From Carboxylicivirga sp. M1479 (GTDB taxonomy: Bacteria; Bacteroidota; Bacteroidia; Bacteroidales; Marinilabiliaceae), in assembly GCF_007097485.1 (NCBI RefSeq), contig NZ_VKDE01000009.1, forward strand, positions 56,524 through 120,523: 64,000 nt of DNA, read 5' to 3'. Below are positions 8,344-17,061 of this stretch, one piece after another. The notes under the pieces were generated by a model. The model was given only the letters and a program-made list of their open reading frames with translations, was not told where the DNA came from and made no database searches. Position 1 is the first letter of the stretch, and every line of letters starts with the position of its first letter. The translations under genes and the position numbers were made by a program.

Positions 8344-11300
8344 ATGAATAGAATTGTTTTCGCATTGATGGTGTGTTTGCTTGCCCATTGTCATATTGCC
8401 TCTGCACAACTAGTAGGTTTTAGTTATGGCGATGAAAAAGCACCCACTGGTAAAGAGTGGGAATCACCATCTCACATAGCTCATAACAAGGAGCAGCCTC
8501 GTGCTACTTTTTACTCTTTTGAAAATGTTGAAAGTGCTCGCAAGGTGCTACCAGAAAACTCAGCGTATTGGCTTTCGTTGGATGGTAACTGGAAGTTTAA
8601 CTGGGTAAAACACCCTGATGAGCGTCCAGTGAATTTTTATCAACCTGATTTTGATGTCAGTAAGTGGGATGAAATCCCTGTTCCATCCAATTGGAATATT
8701 GTTGGTCTTGCTAAAGATGGCGGTCAGAAATACGGGACGCCCATCTATTGTAATCAACCGGTTATTTTCCAGCACGCAGTCAAAGTGGATGACTGGAAAG
8801 GTGGCGTAATGCGCGAGCCTGCAAAGGACTGGGTGACTTACGAGGCGCGTAACGAAGTAGGTTCTTACCGTCGTAATTTCGAAATTCCTGAAAACTGGGA
8901 TGGACGTGAAATCTTTATTCAGTTTGATGGTGTTGACTCGTTCTTCTACCTATGGATTAATGGTCAGTATATTGGTTTTTCTAAAAACTCGCGTAATGCC
9001 GCCACGTTTGACATTAGTCCTTTCGTAAAAAAAGGCAATAATGTGATTGCTGCTGAAGTATATCGTAACTCCGACGGTTCTTTCCTTGAGGCGCAGGATA
9101 TGTTCCGCCTGCCTGGTATTTTTCGTACGGTACAGCTTTACTCGACTCCTAAAGTTCAAATTCGAGATATTTTTGTTCTTCCTGAATTGGATGATTACTA
9201 CCAAGATGGTTCACTAAAAATTTCTGCTGATATTCGTAACTTCAATAAAAAAGCTGCCAAAGGCTACAAAGTAGATTACTCGTTGTACGCCAATGCGCTT
9301 TATTCTGACGACAATAAATTACTTGCAGGAGTTGTTGCTAGCGCATCTGTTCCTGTTGTTGATGGCGGTGCGAAGGCAAATGCGACTGCTGTAATGAAAG
9401 TAAGCTCCCCTAAGTTGTGGTCTGCCGAACATCCTTATCGTTATACATTAGTTGCAGAATTAAAAGATAAGAAAGGCCGGGTGGTTGAGACAATCTCTAC
9501 ACACACTGGTTTCCGTGAAGTGGTGATTAAAGATACTAAAGCTGAAGACGATGAATTCGGTTTAGCTGGTCGTTATTACTACATCAATGGAAAGACCGTT
9601 AAATTAAAAGGGGTTAACCGTCATGAAACACACCCAGAAACAGGGCATACCTTGACACGTGAGCAGATGGAAGAGGAAGTGATGTTAATGAAACGTGGAA
9701 ATATCAATCATGTTCGTAATTCACACTATCCGCCAGATCCTTATTGGTATTACCTGTGTGATAAATACGGACTTTACCAGGAAGATGAAGCGAACATTGA
9801 ATCTCACCAGTACTATTATGGCGAAGCATCTCTTTCACACCCTCCAGAGTGGAAAAATGCCCACGTTGGCCGTGTTGTTGAGATGACGCACCAGAACAAG
9901 AACTACCCATCCATTGTCATCTGGTCTTTGGGTAACGAGGCAGGTCCGGGAGAAAACTTTGTACATGCCTACGATGCCTTGAAAAAGATTGATACATCGC
10001 GCCCAGTGCAGTATGAACGTAACAACAGCATTGTAGACATGGGGTCTAATCAGTATCCATCAATTGGTTGGATGCGAAGTGCAGTTACTGGTAAAATGAA
10101 TATTAAATACCCTTTCCACATCTCAGAATATGCGCACTCAATGGGTAATGCCTGTGGTAACCTGATTGATTACTGGGAGGCGATTGAGTCTACTAACTTC
10201 TTTTGTGGTGGTGCTATTTGGGACTGGATAGATCAAGCGGTATACAACTACCGTGAAGACGGTACGCGCTATCTGGCTTACGGTGGTGACTTTGGTGATA
10301 AACCTAATAGTGGACAGTTTGTGATGAATGGTATCCTCTTTGCTGAGCGCGATTTGAAACCTCAGTATTATGAGGTGAAGAAAGTATACCAGCACATTGG
10401 TTTTGAGGCTTTGGATATTGAAAAAGGTTCTTTCGAAATCTTTAATAAGTATTATTTCAAATCTTTGTCCGATTACAATTTGACTTGGTCGCTTTGGGAG
10501 AATGGTTCTGAGATTGATAATGGTCAGCTTGCTTTTGAGCCGATCCCTGCAAGAACGAAAACAACTGTTAATCTTCCGTATACGTTTGCCAAGCTAAATG
10601 CCGATTCGGAATATTTTGTGAAGCTTCAGTTCACTTTAAAAAATGATCAGCCATGGGCAGATAAAGGTTTTGTTGAGGCCGAAGAGCAGTTCTTGCTGAA
10701 AGGCAAAAGTGAAGCGCCAGCCATTGCCGAAGTAGCCAAAGCAGCAGGTGCTAGTAAAGTGGAGTTAAGCGATGCTGGCAATAACATTAAGGTCGTTAGT
10801 GGCAAAGGCTTCTTGGCTAAATTCAATTTGTCTGATGGTTCGCTTTATGGACTTGTTTACGATGGACAAACCATCATTGCCGATGGTAACGGACCCAAGC
10901 TAGATGCCTTCCGGGCCTTTGTAAATAACGATACCTGGGGTTATAGTAGCTGGTACGAAAAAGGCTTGCACAACCTGAAACATAAAGCTATTGATTCTAA
11001 AATAAGAAGCAATGCCGATGGAACGGTAAGCTTGGCCTTTACTGTGGTTTCGCAAGCGCCTAATGCGGCTAAACAACATGGCGGCACAAGTGGTAACGTG
11101 TTAAGCGTCGAAGAATTAACAGATACAAAATTCGGAGAGAATGACTTCCGTTTTGTAACTAACCAGATATGGACGGTTTACATGGATGGTTCTGTGGAGC
11201 TTCAGTCGAGTATTACCTCCAACGAAGCTCAATTTGTATTACCTCGCTTGGGTTACTCGATGACCATTCCTAAGGACTACGAAAACCTGACGTATTACGG

Positions 11301-12369
11301 ACGTGGGCCGATTGGTAACTACAACGACCGTAAAACAGCTCAGAATATTCAGAAGTACACGACAACGGTTGAGGAGGAGTTTGTGAACTTCCCGAAACCA
11401 CAGGATATGGCTAACCACGAAGAAACGCGCTGGTGCGCCTTAACCAATAATACTAAAGCCGGTGTTGTGTTTGTAGCTGCGGATGAGATGGTTGTCAGCG
11501 CCTTGCCATACACGGCTCAGGACATGGGGACTGCTGCTCACATCTACGAATTACCAGAGCCAGGAGATATTACGCTTCATTTGGATATGAAAGTAACTGG
11601 TTTAGGTGGTGCGAGCTGTGGACAGGGTGGTCCATTGAAACCTGACCGTGTTTATGCAGGTCAAAATGATTTTGGATTTATCATTCGTCCTGCTGGTGAG
11701 AATTTGGACAAAGTTGCTAATGTGGTACCGTCAGGCGAAGTGCCTATTACGATAACTCGTTCAGCTATTGGTAAAGTTGAAATCTCATCGACTAAAGAGG
11801 ATGCTCAGTACAGCTATTCTGTGAATGGTGGCAGAGTAAAAGCTTTCAACGAGGCCTTTAGCATGCGCGAAGCAGGAACCATTAAAGCCTGGTTCAATGG
11901 CAATAAAGATTCAGAAGTATCTATGCGCTTCAATAAGATTGAAAAAATAGAAACCACAGTTGTCTTTGTGAGTAGTGAAGAGCCCGGTTCAGGTGCTTCG
12001 GCCAAAAATCTGGTGGATGGCGACCCTGCAACAACCTGGCACACCATGTATTCAGTAACGGTTGCTCAGTATCCACATTGGGTTGATTTTGACTGTGGTG
12101 AAGCTAAATCCATTAAAGGATTCTCCTACTTACCACGACAGGATGGTGGAAATAATGGCAATATTAAGAACTATACAGTCCACCTTAGTTTGGATGGTAA
12201 AACTTGGGGTGAGCCAGTACACTCAGGCCAATTTTCACGAGATAGAAAGGAGAAACGTGTCATGTTCAAGAAGCCAATAAAAGCGCGTTACATCCGTTTT
12301 ACGGGTTTAAGTTCACAGAACGGACAGGACTTTGCCGGTGGTGCCGAATTCAGTGTACTGGCTGATTAG
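8344..12369 (+). CDS. Large GH2 beta-galactosidase (LacZ type) with C-terminal discoidin domain, exported
   Basis: Hydrolyses terminal beta-galactose by a retaining mechanism. Signal peptide is residues 1-21 (MNRIVFALMVCLLAHCHIASA). The LacZ domain order is visible: sugar-binding domain with YRRNFEIP and DGVDSFFYLWING, immunoglobulin-like domain, TIM barrel from KLKGVNRHETHPETGH, acid/base E532 in WSLGNEAGPG, nucleophile E595 in ISEYAHSMGN, and the beta-galactosidase small chain ending near AGQNDFGF. At 1341 residues it is longer than E. coli LacZ (~1020) because of a C-terminal extension: a bacterial chitobiase-like beta domain (about 1130-1200) and an F5/8 type C module (about 1210-1341, ending RYIRFTGLSSQNG). 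Exported form plus a CBM32-like end points to complex glycans rather than lactose. Last gene of the cluster. Confidence 0.93.
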   Translation: MNRIVFALMVCLLAHCHIASAQLVGFSYGDEKAPTGKEWESPSHIAHNKEQPRATFYSFENVESARKVLPENSAYWLSLDGNWKFNWVKHPDERPVNFYQPDFDVSKWDEIPVPSNWNIVGLAKDGGQKYGTPIYCNQPVIFQHAVKVDDWKGGVMREPAKDWVTYEARNEVGSYRRNFEIPENWDGREIFIQFDGVDSFFYLWINGQYIGFSKNSRNAATFDISPFVKKGNNVIAAEVYRNSDGSFLEAQDMFRLPGIFRTVQLYSTPKVQIRDIFVLPELDDYYQDGSLKISADIRNFNKKAAKGYKVDYSLYANALYSDDNKLLAGVVASASVPVVDGGAKANATAVMKVSSPKLWSAEHPYRYTLVAELKDKKGRVVETISTHTGFREVVIKDTKAEDDEFGLAGRYYYINGKTVKLKGVNRHETHPETGHTLTREQMEEEVMLMKRGNINHVRNSHYPPDPYWYYLCDKYGLYQEDEANIESHQYYYGEASLSHPPEWKNAHVGRVVEMTHQNKNYPSIVIWSLGNEAGPGENFVHAYDALKKIDTSRPVQYERNNSIVDMGSNQYPSIGWMRSAVTGKMNIKYPFHISEYAHSMGNACGNLIDYWEAIESTNFFCGGAIWDWIDQAVYNYREDGTRYLAYGGDFGDKPNSGQFVMNGILFAERDLKPQYYEVKKVYQHIGFEALDIEKGSFEIFNKYYFKSLSDYNLTWSLWENGSEIDNGQLAFEPIPARTKTTVNLPYTFAKLNADSEYFVKLQFTLKNDQPWADKGFVEAEEQFLLKGKSEAPAIAEVAKAAGASKVELSDAGNNIKVVSGKGFLAKFNLSDGSLYGLVYDGQTIIADGNGPKLDAFRAFVNNDTWGYSSWYEKGLHNLKHKAIDSKIRSNADGTVSLAFTVVSQAPNAAKQHGGTSGNVLSVEELTDTKFGENDFRFVTNQIWTVYMDGSVELQSSITSNEAQFVLPRLGYSMTIPKDYENLTYYGRGPIGNYNDRKTAQNIQKYTTTVEEEFVNFPKPQDMANHEETRWCALTNNTKAGVVFVAADEMVVSALPYTAQDMGTAAHIYELPEPGDITLHLDMKVTGLGGASCGQGGPLKPDRVYAGQNDFGFIIRPAGENLDKVANVVPSGEVPITITRSAIGKVEISSTKEDAQYSYSVNGGRVKAFNEAFSMREAGTIKAWFNGNKDSEVSMRFNKIEKIETTVVFVSSEEPGSGASAKNLVDGDPATTWHTMYSVTVAQYPHWVDFDCGEAKSIKGFSYLPRQDGGNNGNIKNYTVHLSLDGKTWGEPVHSGQFSRDRKEKRVMFKKPIKARYIRFTGLSSQNGQDFAGGAEFSVLAD

Positions 12370-12454
12370 ATCAATCAGTACTAAAAAGATCAATCGAGAT
12401 AGCCTATTTGGTTACGGATTTATAAGTGTATTTACTAAAGGTTAGTTAATAATT

Positions 12455-12491
12455 GAAAGAGCCTGGTTTTGTAATGAAATCAGGCTCTTTT
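12455..12491 (+). terminator. Terminator after GH2 gene
   Basis: AAAGAGCCTG (12456-12465) pairs perfectly with CAGGCTCTTT (12481-12490) across a 15-nt loop, followed by a short T-rich stretch. It lies ~90 bp after the GH2 stop and closes the glycosidase cluster. Confidence 0.65.
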
Positions 12492-12611
12492 ATCATCAAA
12501 TAATACCAATTCTATTTTGAAATAAGGCGCGTTTCAATGTAGTATTGATGTAATACAAGGAACTGTTTCTCCACCCTCTTGAAGCACTTATTTGGCCTCT
12601 TGGATACAAGA

Positions 12612-12648
12612 TAGCCCCGATGGAGTGCTTTAACATCCCTCGGGGCTA
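12612..12648 (-). terminator. Hairpin downstream of arsC-like gene
   Basis: TAGCCCCGA (12612-12620) pairs with TCGGGGCTA (12640-12648) over 9 bp with a 19-nt loop. It lies ~40 bp beyond the stop of the minus-strand arsC-like gene. There is no clean U-tract, so it may be a factor-assisted terminator or a 3' stabiliser. The 318-bp gap 12370-12687 otherwise holds the GH2 terminator and a short dispersed-type sequence at 12501-12530. Confidence 0.4.
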
Positions 12649-12687
12649 GTAAAATCAATGCTTTTTATCAAGAAATGATAAAGTTGC

Positions 12688-13029
12688 TTACAAAATTTCT
12701 TCTATCGCTTCTGTTGGGCGACCAACAACGGCCTTGTCGCCATTAATAACAATTGGACGCTCCATTAAACGCGGATGCTCCAACATGGTTAAAACCCATT
12801 CTTCATCTGTTAATTCTTTATCTGCAAATTCTGTTTTGTACACCTCTTCGTTTTTACGAATGATGTCTAAAGGACGTTTACCCAATTTCTCAAGTATATC
12901 TGTTAATTCATCGGGTGTTAGAACGTCATCAAGGTATTTGCAAATTTCAAATTCTACACCTTTCTCTTCCAGAAGAGCTACTCCTGCACGGCTCTTTGAG
13001 CATCGTGGGTTATGTAATATTGTAATCAT
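12688..13029 (-). CDS. arsC: ArsC-family glutaredoxin-dependent reductase
   Basis: A 113-residue thioredoxin-fold protein of the ArsC family. It starts MITILHNPRCSKSRAG, with the single catalytic Cys at residue 10 in the CSKS motif, and ends with RPIVINGDKAVVGRPTEAIEEIL; the RP-I motif is the conserved arsenate-binding arginine region. The start at 13029 was chosen because it gives the family N-terminus and leaves 16 bp after prfB, while an ATG at 13068 would overlap prfB. It is on the same strand as prfB and probably cotranscribed. No arsR, arsB or acr3 is nearby, so a role in arsenate reduction is plausible by family but not shown; YfgD-like thiol chemistry is an alternative. Confidence 0.85.
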   Translation of the reverse strand: MITILHNPRCSKSRAGVALLEEKGVEFEICKYLDDVLTPDELTDILEKLGKRPLDIIRKNEEVYKTEFADKELTDEEWVLTMLEHPRLMERPIVINGDKAVVGRPTEAIEEIL

Positions 13030-13045
13030 AGTTAACTGTTTTTTA

Positions 13046-14144
13046 TTAAAATACTTTGTCACCGCCAAACTCCATTAAATAAGCTTTTATAAAGCCATCT
13101 ATGTCGCCATCCATTACGGCCTGAACATTGGATGTTTCGTAGCTGGTGCGTACATCTTTTACCAATTTATAGGGTTGCATCACGTAAGAGCGAATTTGTG
13201 ATCCCCACTCAATTTTTTTCTTTTGCGACTCAACTTTGTTCTGCTCCTCCATTTTCTTACGAAGCTCAATTTCGTATAGCTGCGATTTAAGCAGGCGCAT
13301 GGCATTTTCTTTATTGCCCAATTGCGAGCGCGATTCGGTGTTTTCAATCACAATGCCTGATTGCGTATGTCGAAGTCGAACACCTGTTTCCACCTTATTC
13401 ACATTCTGTCCTCCTGCACCACCTGATCGGAATGTTTCCCAGGTAATATCATTGGGACTAATATCAATATCAATGGAATCGTCGATGAGGGGGATAACAA
13501 ATACAGAAGTAAAGGATGTCATTCGCTTATTGGCCGCATTAAATGGCGATAAACGCACCAAGCGGTGTACACCGTTTTCACTCTTTAAATATCCATAAGC
13601 AAAATCACCCTCAAACTGTAGACTTACTGTTTTGACACCAGCATCGTCGCCCGCCTGATAGTTGACTTCCTTAATTTTATAACCATGTGCTTCACCCCAA
13701 CGGATGTACATACGCATCAACATCTCGGCCCAGTCCTGGCTTTCGGTACCACCAGCACCAGCGTTGATTTTTAACACGGCACCCATCTTGTCCTCGTCGC
13801 GGCGTAGCATGTTTTTCAGCTCCAACTTTTCAATTAAGTCGATGGTTAATTGGTGTTGCTCATCCACATCTTCGGCATCAGCTTCACCAGCTTTCTGAAA
13901 ATCAAACAATACCTGCAAATCTTCCACTGCAGCGGCTACTTCGTCGTAAGCTTTAACCCAGCTCTTTAGTTCACGCAATTTCTTCATTTGAACTTCAGCC
14001 TGTTTGGCATCATCCCAAAAATCAGGTGCTTGCGAGCGCATTTCTTCCTCTTCTATCTCAACTTTTTTACGGTCGATGTCAAAGATACCTCCTTAACGCT
14101 AACTCACGTCTGGCTAAATCTTTTACTATTTCTAGTGTAATCAT
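13046..14144 (-). CDS. prfB: Peptide chain release factor 2, programmed +1 frameshift
   Basis: RF2 recognises UGA and UAA and triggers peptide release. The coding sequence is in two frames. The first begins at ATG 14144 and encodes 21 codons (MITLEIVKDLARRELALRRYL) up to an in-frame UGA at 14081-14079. Shifting +1 after CTT continues with GAC at 14080 into the long frame that ends at 13046, giving about 365 residues. In the long frame are the RF2 SPF anticodon-like motif (RLSPFNAANKRMTS) and the catalytic GGQ loop (RSGGAGGQNVNKVETGVR). A TACCTTTG box lies shortly upstream. Reading only from the ATG at 14041 would remove ~34 N-terminal residues and hide the autoregulatory shift. Confidence 0.95.
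14078..14093 (-). promoter_or_regulatory. prfB +1 programmed frameshift site
   Basis: Reading the minus strand: AGGAGGTATCTTTGAC. It contains an internal Shine-Dalgarno (AGGAGG, 14093-14088), the slippery codon CTT (14084-14082), the in-frame stop TGA (14081-14079) and C as the following base. This is the classical RF2 arrangement, in which low RF2 activity favours slippage from CUU to UUU and so feeds back on its own synthesis. Confidence 0.95.
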
Positions 14145-14166
14145 ATTATCATTAAAATTAGGAAAG

Positions 14167-14174
14167 CAAAGGTA
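14167..14174 (-). promoter_or_regulatory. Candidate -7 promoter box for prfB
   Basis: TACCTTTG on the minus strand matches the Bacteroidota -7 consensus TAnnTTTG, 23 nt upstream of the prfB start. A clear -33 TTTG at the ideal distance is not obvious. Confidence 0.5.
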
Positions 14175-14187
14175 CTAAAAAGGCCAA

Positions 14188-15645
14188 TTACCGACCATAA
14201 ACATTGCGCTTAACATTTTTGCAATACCGCGACATGTATTTAAAGGCCTCGTAATTACCAAGTTTACCTGCTTCGTTCCAGTCGTAACAAGCCTTGCTAT
14301 GCAGCCCCACATTGTAGTGTGCAATGCCTCGATTAAACCAGGCATGTACATCTTTAATATCTTTTTCAATGGCCACATCAAAGTCATTAATGGCGGGCAA
14401 ATAATCTTGCTTAGAAAAATAGATGGTACCTCTAAGTGAGTAGATGCCCGGGAGATCGGGATCGAGGTAGATGCTTTTATTAATATCGTTCAGGGTAGCT
14501 TCTTCGTCTGATGAATGATTCATGCGCAGTCGAGCACGTTCGTAATAGGCCTGGGCTAATAACGAGTCGGCATCGATGGCTCGGCTGTATTCGTTAAAAG
14601 CACTTCTTACATCTTTATTGGTTTCAAAATCAAGCAATGCCAACTGGCAAATGGCTGGTGCAAAGTTATTTTTCCGACTGAGACTTAGCTCCAGGTTAAT
14701 ACGTGCTTCAGCATCTTTTTGTTGGTTCAAACTGAATAAGCCCGAGAAGAAATATTGCAGAAAACCATCAGGATTAATGGTGGTACTCATTTTCATATCT
14801 TCTCGACATCCCATCATGTTTTGATAATGGTAGCGAGCAAAGCCTCTCAAACTATAAGCCACGTCACTTTCCGGATGCTTCTTTATGTATTTACTAAGCT
14901 TTTTAGCTGCTTCGATGTACTGCTCACAAACAAGATTAAGAATTGATTGACTCATGTTAGCATTCAATAGGTCTCGTTTATGTTGGTTATGACTAATTTC
15001 ATCGATGGGTAAATTTAAGCTTACCCAATTGGTGTCGTTCAGCAAATAAGAGTTGTATAGCACCTTGTGCATGCCATTTTGCGATACGTTTATAATGCCG
15101 CACAGTCGTCCCGAGCGGTTGATGGCCGGTGCTCCTGCCGAATGAACATAGTAGGAACCATCAATAATCCCGGTGCGCGATAAATAAGGGAAATAGCTGA
15201 GGTCTTCCACCGGTGCAATGGTCATTCCATCTTCCGACTCCTGTGGATGGGTAAAGAATAGTAATTCTTCATTTTGTTTGAAAGTTTGCTTGGCGGGCAG
15301 TAAATATTGAAAAGGTCGCTGTCGGTTTTGTGCTACCTTAATCAATGCCATGTTGCTTTGGGTATGCAGCGATACGATTTTTTCTACCTCAAATGTTCGT
15401 CCGTTTCGTAAAGTTACAACAGCCGAATCTGCTTTTTCAAAAACATGGCCCATGGTAATTGCCAATCCATCGGCACTTAAAAAAAAGCCCGATGCCCTGC
15501 CAACAGGGAGATCAACCTCATTGTAGGCACTGGCTTCAAAAACAGTGCGCTCGGTACTGTTGATGATGTCAACAATGGACTGCCCTTTAACAATACTTGC
15601 TAAAAGTATAAAGCAAAAGGTAATTTTGAGTTTGGTAAAAATCAT
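14188..15645 (-). CDS. Exported trypsin-like (S1C fold) pseudoprotease with TPR repeats
   Basis: Residues 1-22 are a signal peptide (ends near VKGQ). Residues ~25-200 have the HtrA/S1C chymotrypsin-like fold, recognisable from GRASGFFLSADGLAITMGHVF and from APAINRSGRLCGIIN. His67 of the triad is kept, but the Asp position is Asn98 (QSNMALIKV, usually D-L/A-A) and the Ser position, three before the Pro, is Ala170 (HSAGAPAI in place of the usual NSGGP). The protein is therefore probably catalytically dead, or has a shifted serine (S169). The C-terminal half (~230-480) is a run of about six TPR repeats, suggesting a binding or scaffold role in the periplasm. No PDZ domain is seen. Convergent or divergent partners give no functional hint. 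Confidence 0.75.
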   Translation of the reverse strand: MIFTKLKITFCFILLASIVKGQSIVDIINSTERTVFEASAYNEVDLPVGRASGFFLSADGLAITMGHVFEKADSAVVTLRNGRTFEVEKIVSLHTQSNMALIKVAQNRQRPFQYLLPAKQTFKQNEELLFFTHPQESEDGMTIAPVEDLSYFPYLSRTGIIDGSYYVHSAGAPAINRSGRLCGIINVSQNGMHKVLYNSYLLNDTNWVSLNLPIDEISHNQHKRDLLNANMSQSILNLVCEQYIEAAKKLSKYIKKHPESDVAYSLRGFARYHYQNMMGCREDMKMSTTINPDGFLQYFFSGLFSLNQQKDAEARINLELSLSRKNNFAPAICQLALLDFETNKDVRSAFNEYSRAIDADSLLAQAYYERARLRMNHSSDEEATLNDINKSIYLDPDLPGIYSLRGTIYFSKQDYLPAINDFDVAIEKDIKDVHAWFNRGIAHYNVGLHSKACYDWNEAGKLGNYEAFKYMSRYCKNVKRNVYGR

Positions 15646-15923
15646 TATCTATTGAGCTACGTTGGCTCAAAAATAACAAAATAGCCCTTTAATAGTTGAC
15701 TTCTCCTAGCTAAGAAAGGCTGAATAGCTGCTTAAAATTGATGAACAATCAATAAATAGGTGTAGGATCAATATCGTTCTTGATGATTTTAAAATGAAAA
15801 TGTAATTAGAGTTCATGTGTGGAAAATTATCAGGTATAATAATTATAGGAATTGTTTTTATACGAATTATAGGATTGGCCTCTTTTAAAATGAGCTTTGG
15901 TTTTACTGAAAACTATAGCAAGA

Positions 15924-15959
15924 CTGGGAAGTTCCGAACTTGATTCGGAAATCACCCAG
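15924..15959. repeat. Two-tier hairpin in a 523-bp gene-free gap
   Basis: Inner arms TTCCGAA (15932-15938) and TTCGGAA (15944-15950) enclose a 5-nt loop; outer arms CTGGG (15924-15928) and CCCAG (15955-15959) also pair, giving 12 bp of stem with a small internal loop. It lies in the gap 15646-16168, upstream of a lipoprotein gene. It could be part of a decayed mobile repeat or a structured RNA. Confidence 0.45.
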
Positions 15960-16049
15960 CCGCGCTTAAGTTTGAGGTAAATAAGAAAGTTATTTTAAAA
16001 GTAGCCTTGAATTTCTTTGCTTCCTTTTCTTGCTTCAAGGCAAGAAATG

Positions 16050-16099
16050 AAGTCCGGTTTGGGCGGATAGCCCAATAGGTAAGGTTAATTTAGGATAAC
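16050..16099. repeat. 50-bp dispersed repeat, copy 1
   Basis: Begins AAGTCCGGTTTGGGCGG and contains the dyad TTGGGC-GGATA-GCCCAA, followed by GGTTAATTTAGGATAA. A second copy with the same core is at 25916. Both copies are preceded, 30-40 bp upstream, by ATTTCTTTG. Lack of coding potential and the inverted repeat suggest a small non-autonomous mobile or REP-like element. Confidence 0.65.
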
Positions 16100-16168
16100 A
16101 TTGGTTTAAAATATAACCTTTTCGAGTACTAGACGTACACATTAAGGTTATTTTAAATTAAGGGTGTA

Positions 16169-16975
16169 ATGGGTTTAAAGGGTTTATTAGGAGGCGTAGT
16201 GGCATGCCTGCTTTTCGTTTCATGCGAATTAAATGACAAAATAGAAGAGGAATCGAAAACGACTGTGGCTTTGGATGCCTTAGCAGAGTTTTCTGAAGTG
16301 GCTATACACTTTCATGGTGCTTCAAAAACATGTCGCGAAGGTCTGCTAATGGCCGAAGGAGATGCTCTTAAATCTGTATCAGGAAGCGATCCGATAATAA
16401 CTGTTAAAAAACTTAGTGAGAGTAATTGGCCCGTATTAATAACGGTTGATTATGGACTTGGTATCCAGTGTACTGATGGCATTGTACGAAAAGGAAAGGT
16501 GTTGATTGAATCAACTGGTTGGTATAAGCATGAAAATAGTGTACATGTTGCTACTTTTCAGAATTATTATCAGAATGGCTATCAGCTGGAGGGCTTGCAC
16601 ATTGAAACATGCGATGGTCAAAACGAACAAGGTAATTTTTATTTCGATGTAGAAGTTAAAAATGGTGTTATCACATCGCCATTGGGAAAGCGTATAGAAT
16701 ATAGTCAAACATCAACACGAGAATGGATAAAAGGTAGCGACACGCCCTTGGATATAAATGATGATGAATACTTGATTGAAGGTAGTCAGAATGGAACAAG
16801 TTCAAAGGGCACAAACTTTTTTATGCATGTTGAAGAGCCTTTGCACTGGATTATGGATCCACATCACATTGCGTCAGGAACTTTGTTAGTTAATGCTGGT
16901 GAAATTAATGGTATTGAAGTTAATTATTCCACCAAGCAAATAACTATTGGTGCGATGACTTATCCGATAGATTAG
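16169..16975 (+). CDS. Hypothetical lipoprotein
   Basis: 268 residues of unknown function. The N-terminus MGLKGLLGGVVACLLFVSC ends in a lipobox (LFVSC), so Cys19 is the expected lipidated residue, anchoring the protein to a membrane facing the periplasm or the surface. The mature part looks like a beta-rich secreted domain with aromatic and Gly/Asn turns (GWYKHENSVHVATFQNYY) and three further Cys residues, two of which (CREG, CTDG) could form a disulfide. No catalytic motif was recognised. It stands alone between the repeat-bearing gap upstream and a likely bidirectional terminator downstream. Confidence 0.7.
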   Translation: MGLKGLLGGVVACLLFVSCELNDKIEEESKTTVALDALAEFSEVAIHFHGASKTCREGLLMAEGDALKSVSGSDPIITVKKLSESNWPVLITVDYGLGIQCTDGIVRKGKVLIESTGWYKHENSVHVATFQNYYQNGYQLEGLHIETCDGQNEQGNFYFDVEVKNGVITSPLGKRIEYSQTSTREWIKGSDTPLDINDDEYLIEGSQNGTSSKGTNFFMHVEEPLHWIMDPHHIASGTLLVNAGEINGIEVNYSTKQITIGAMTYPID

Positions 16976-17002
16976 CTTTGTAATTGAGAAAATATAAAAA
17001 AA

Positions 17003-17040
17003 TCGCAAGTAAACAGTTCTTTGTTGGCTTGCGAGTTTTC
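17003..17040. terminator. Bidirectional terminator between convergent genes
   Basis: TCGCAAG (17003-17009) pairs with CTTGCGA (17028-17034). A-rich sequence precedes and T-rich sequence follows, so it can serve both the lipoprotein gene (+) and the SIMPL gene (-). Confidence 0.55.
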
Positions 17041-17061
17041 TTGTTTTTTAAACGGTATTAC

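Noticed and set aside
12734..13078. Plus-strand frame opposite arsC
   Set aside because: Antisense shadow of the ArsC-like gene.
14041..14043. Internal ATG as prfB start
   Set aside because: The upstream frameshift site and 21-codon leader frame are canonical, so translation starts at 14144.
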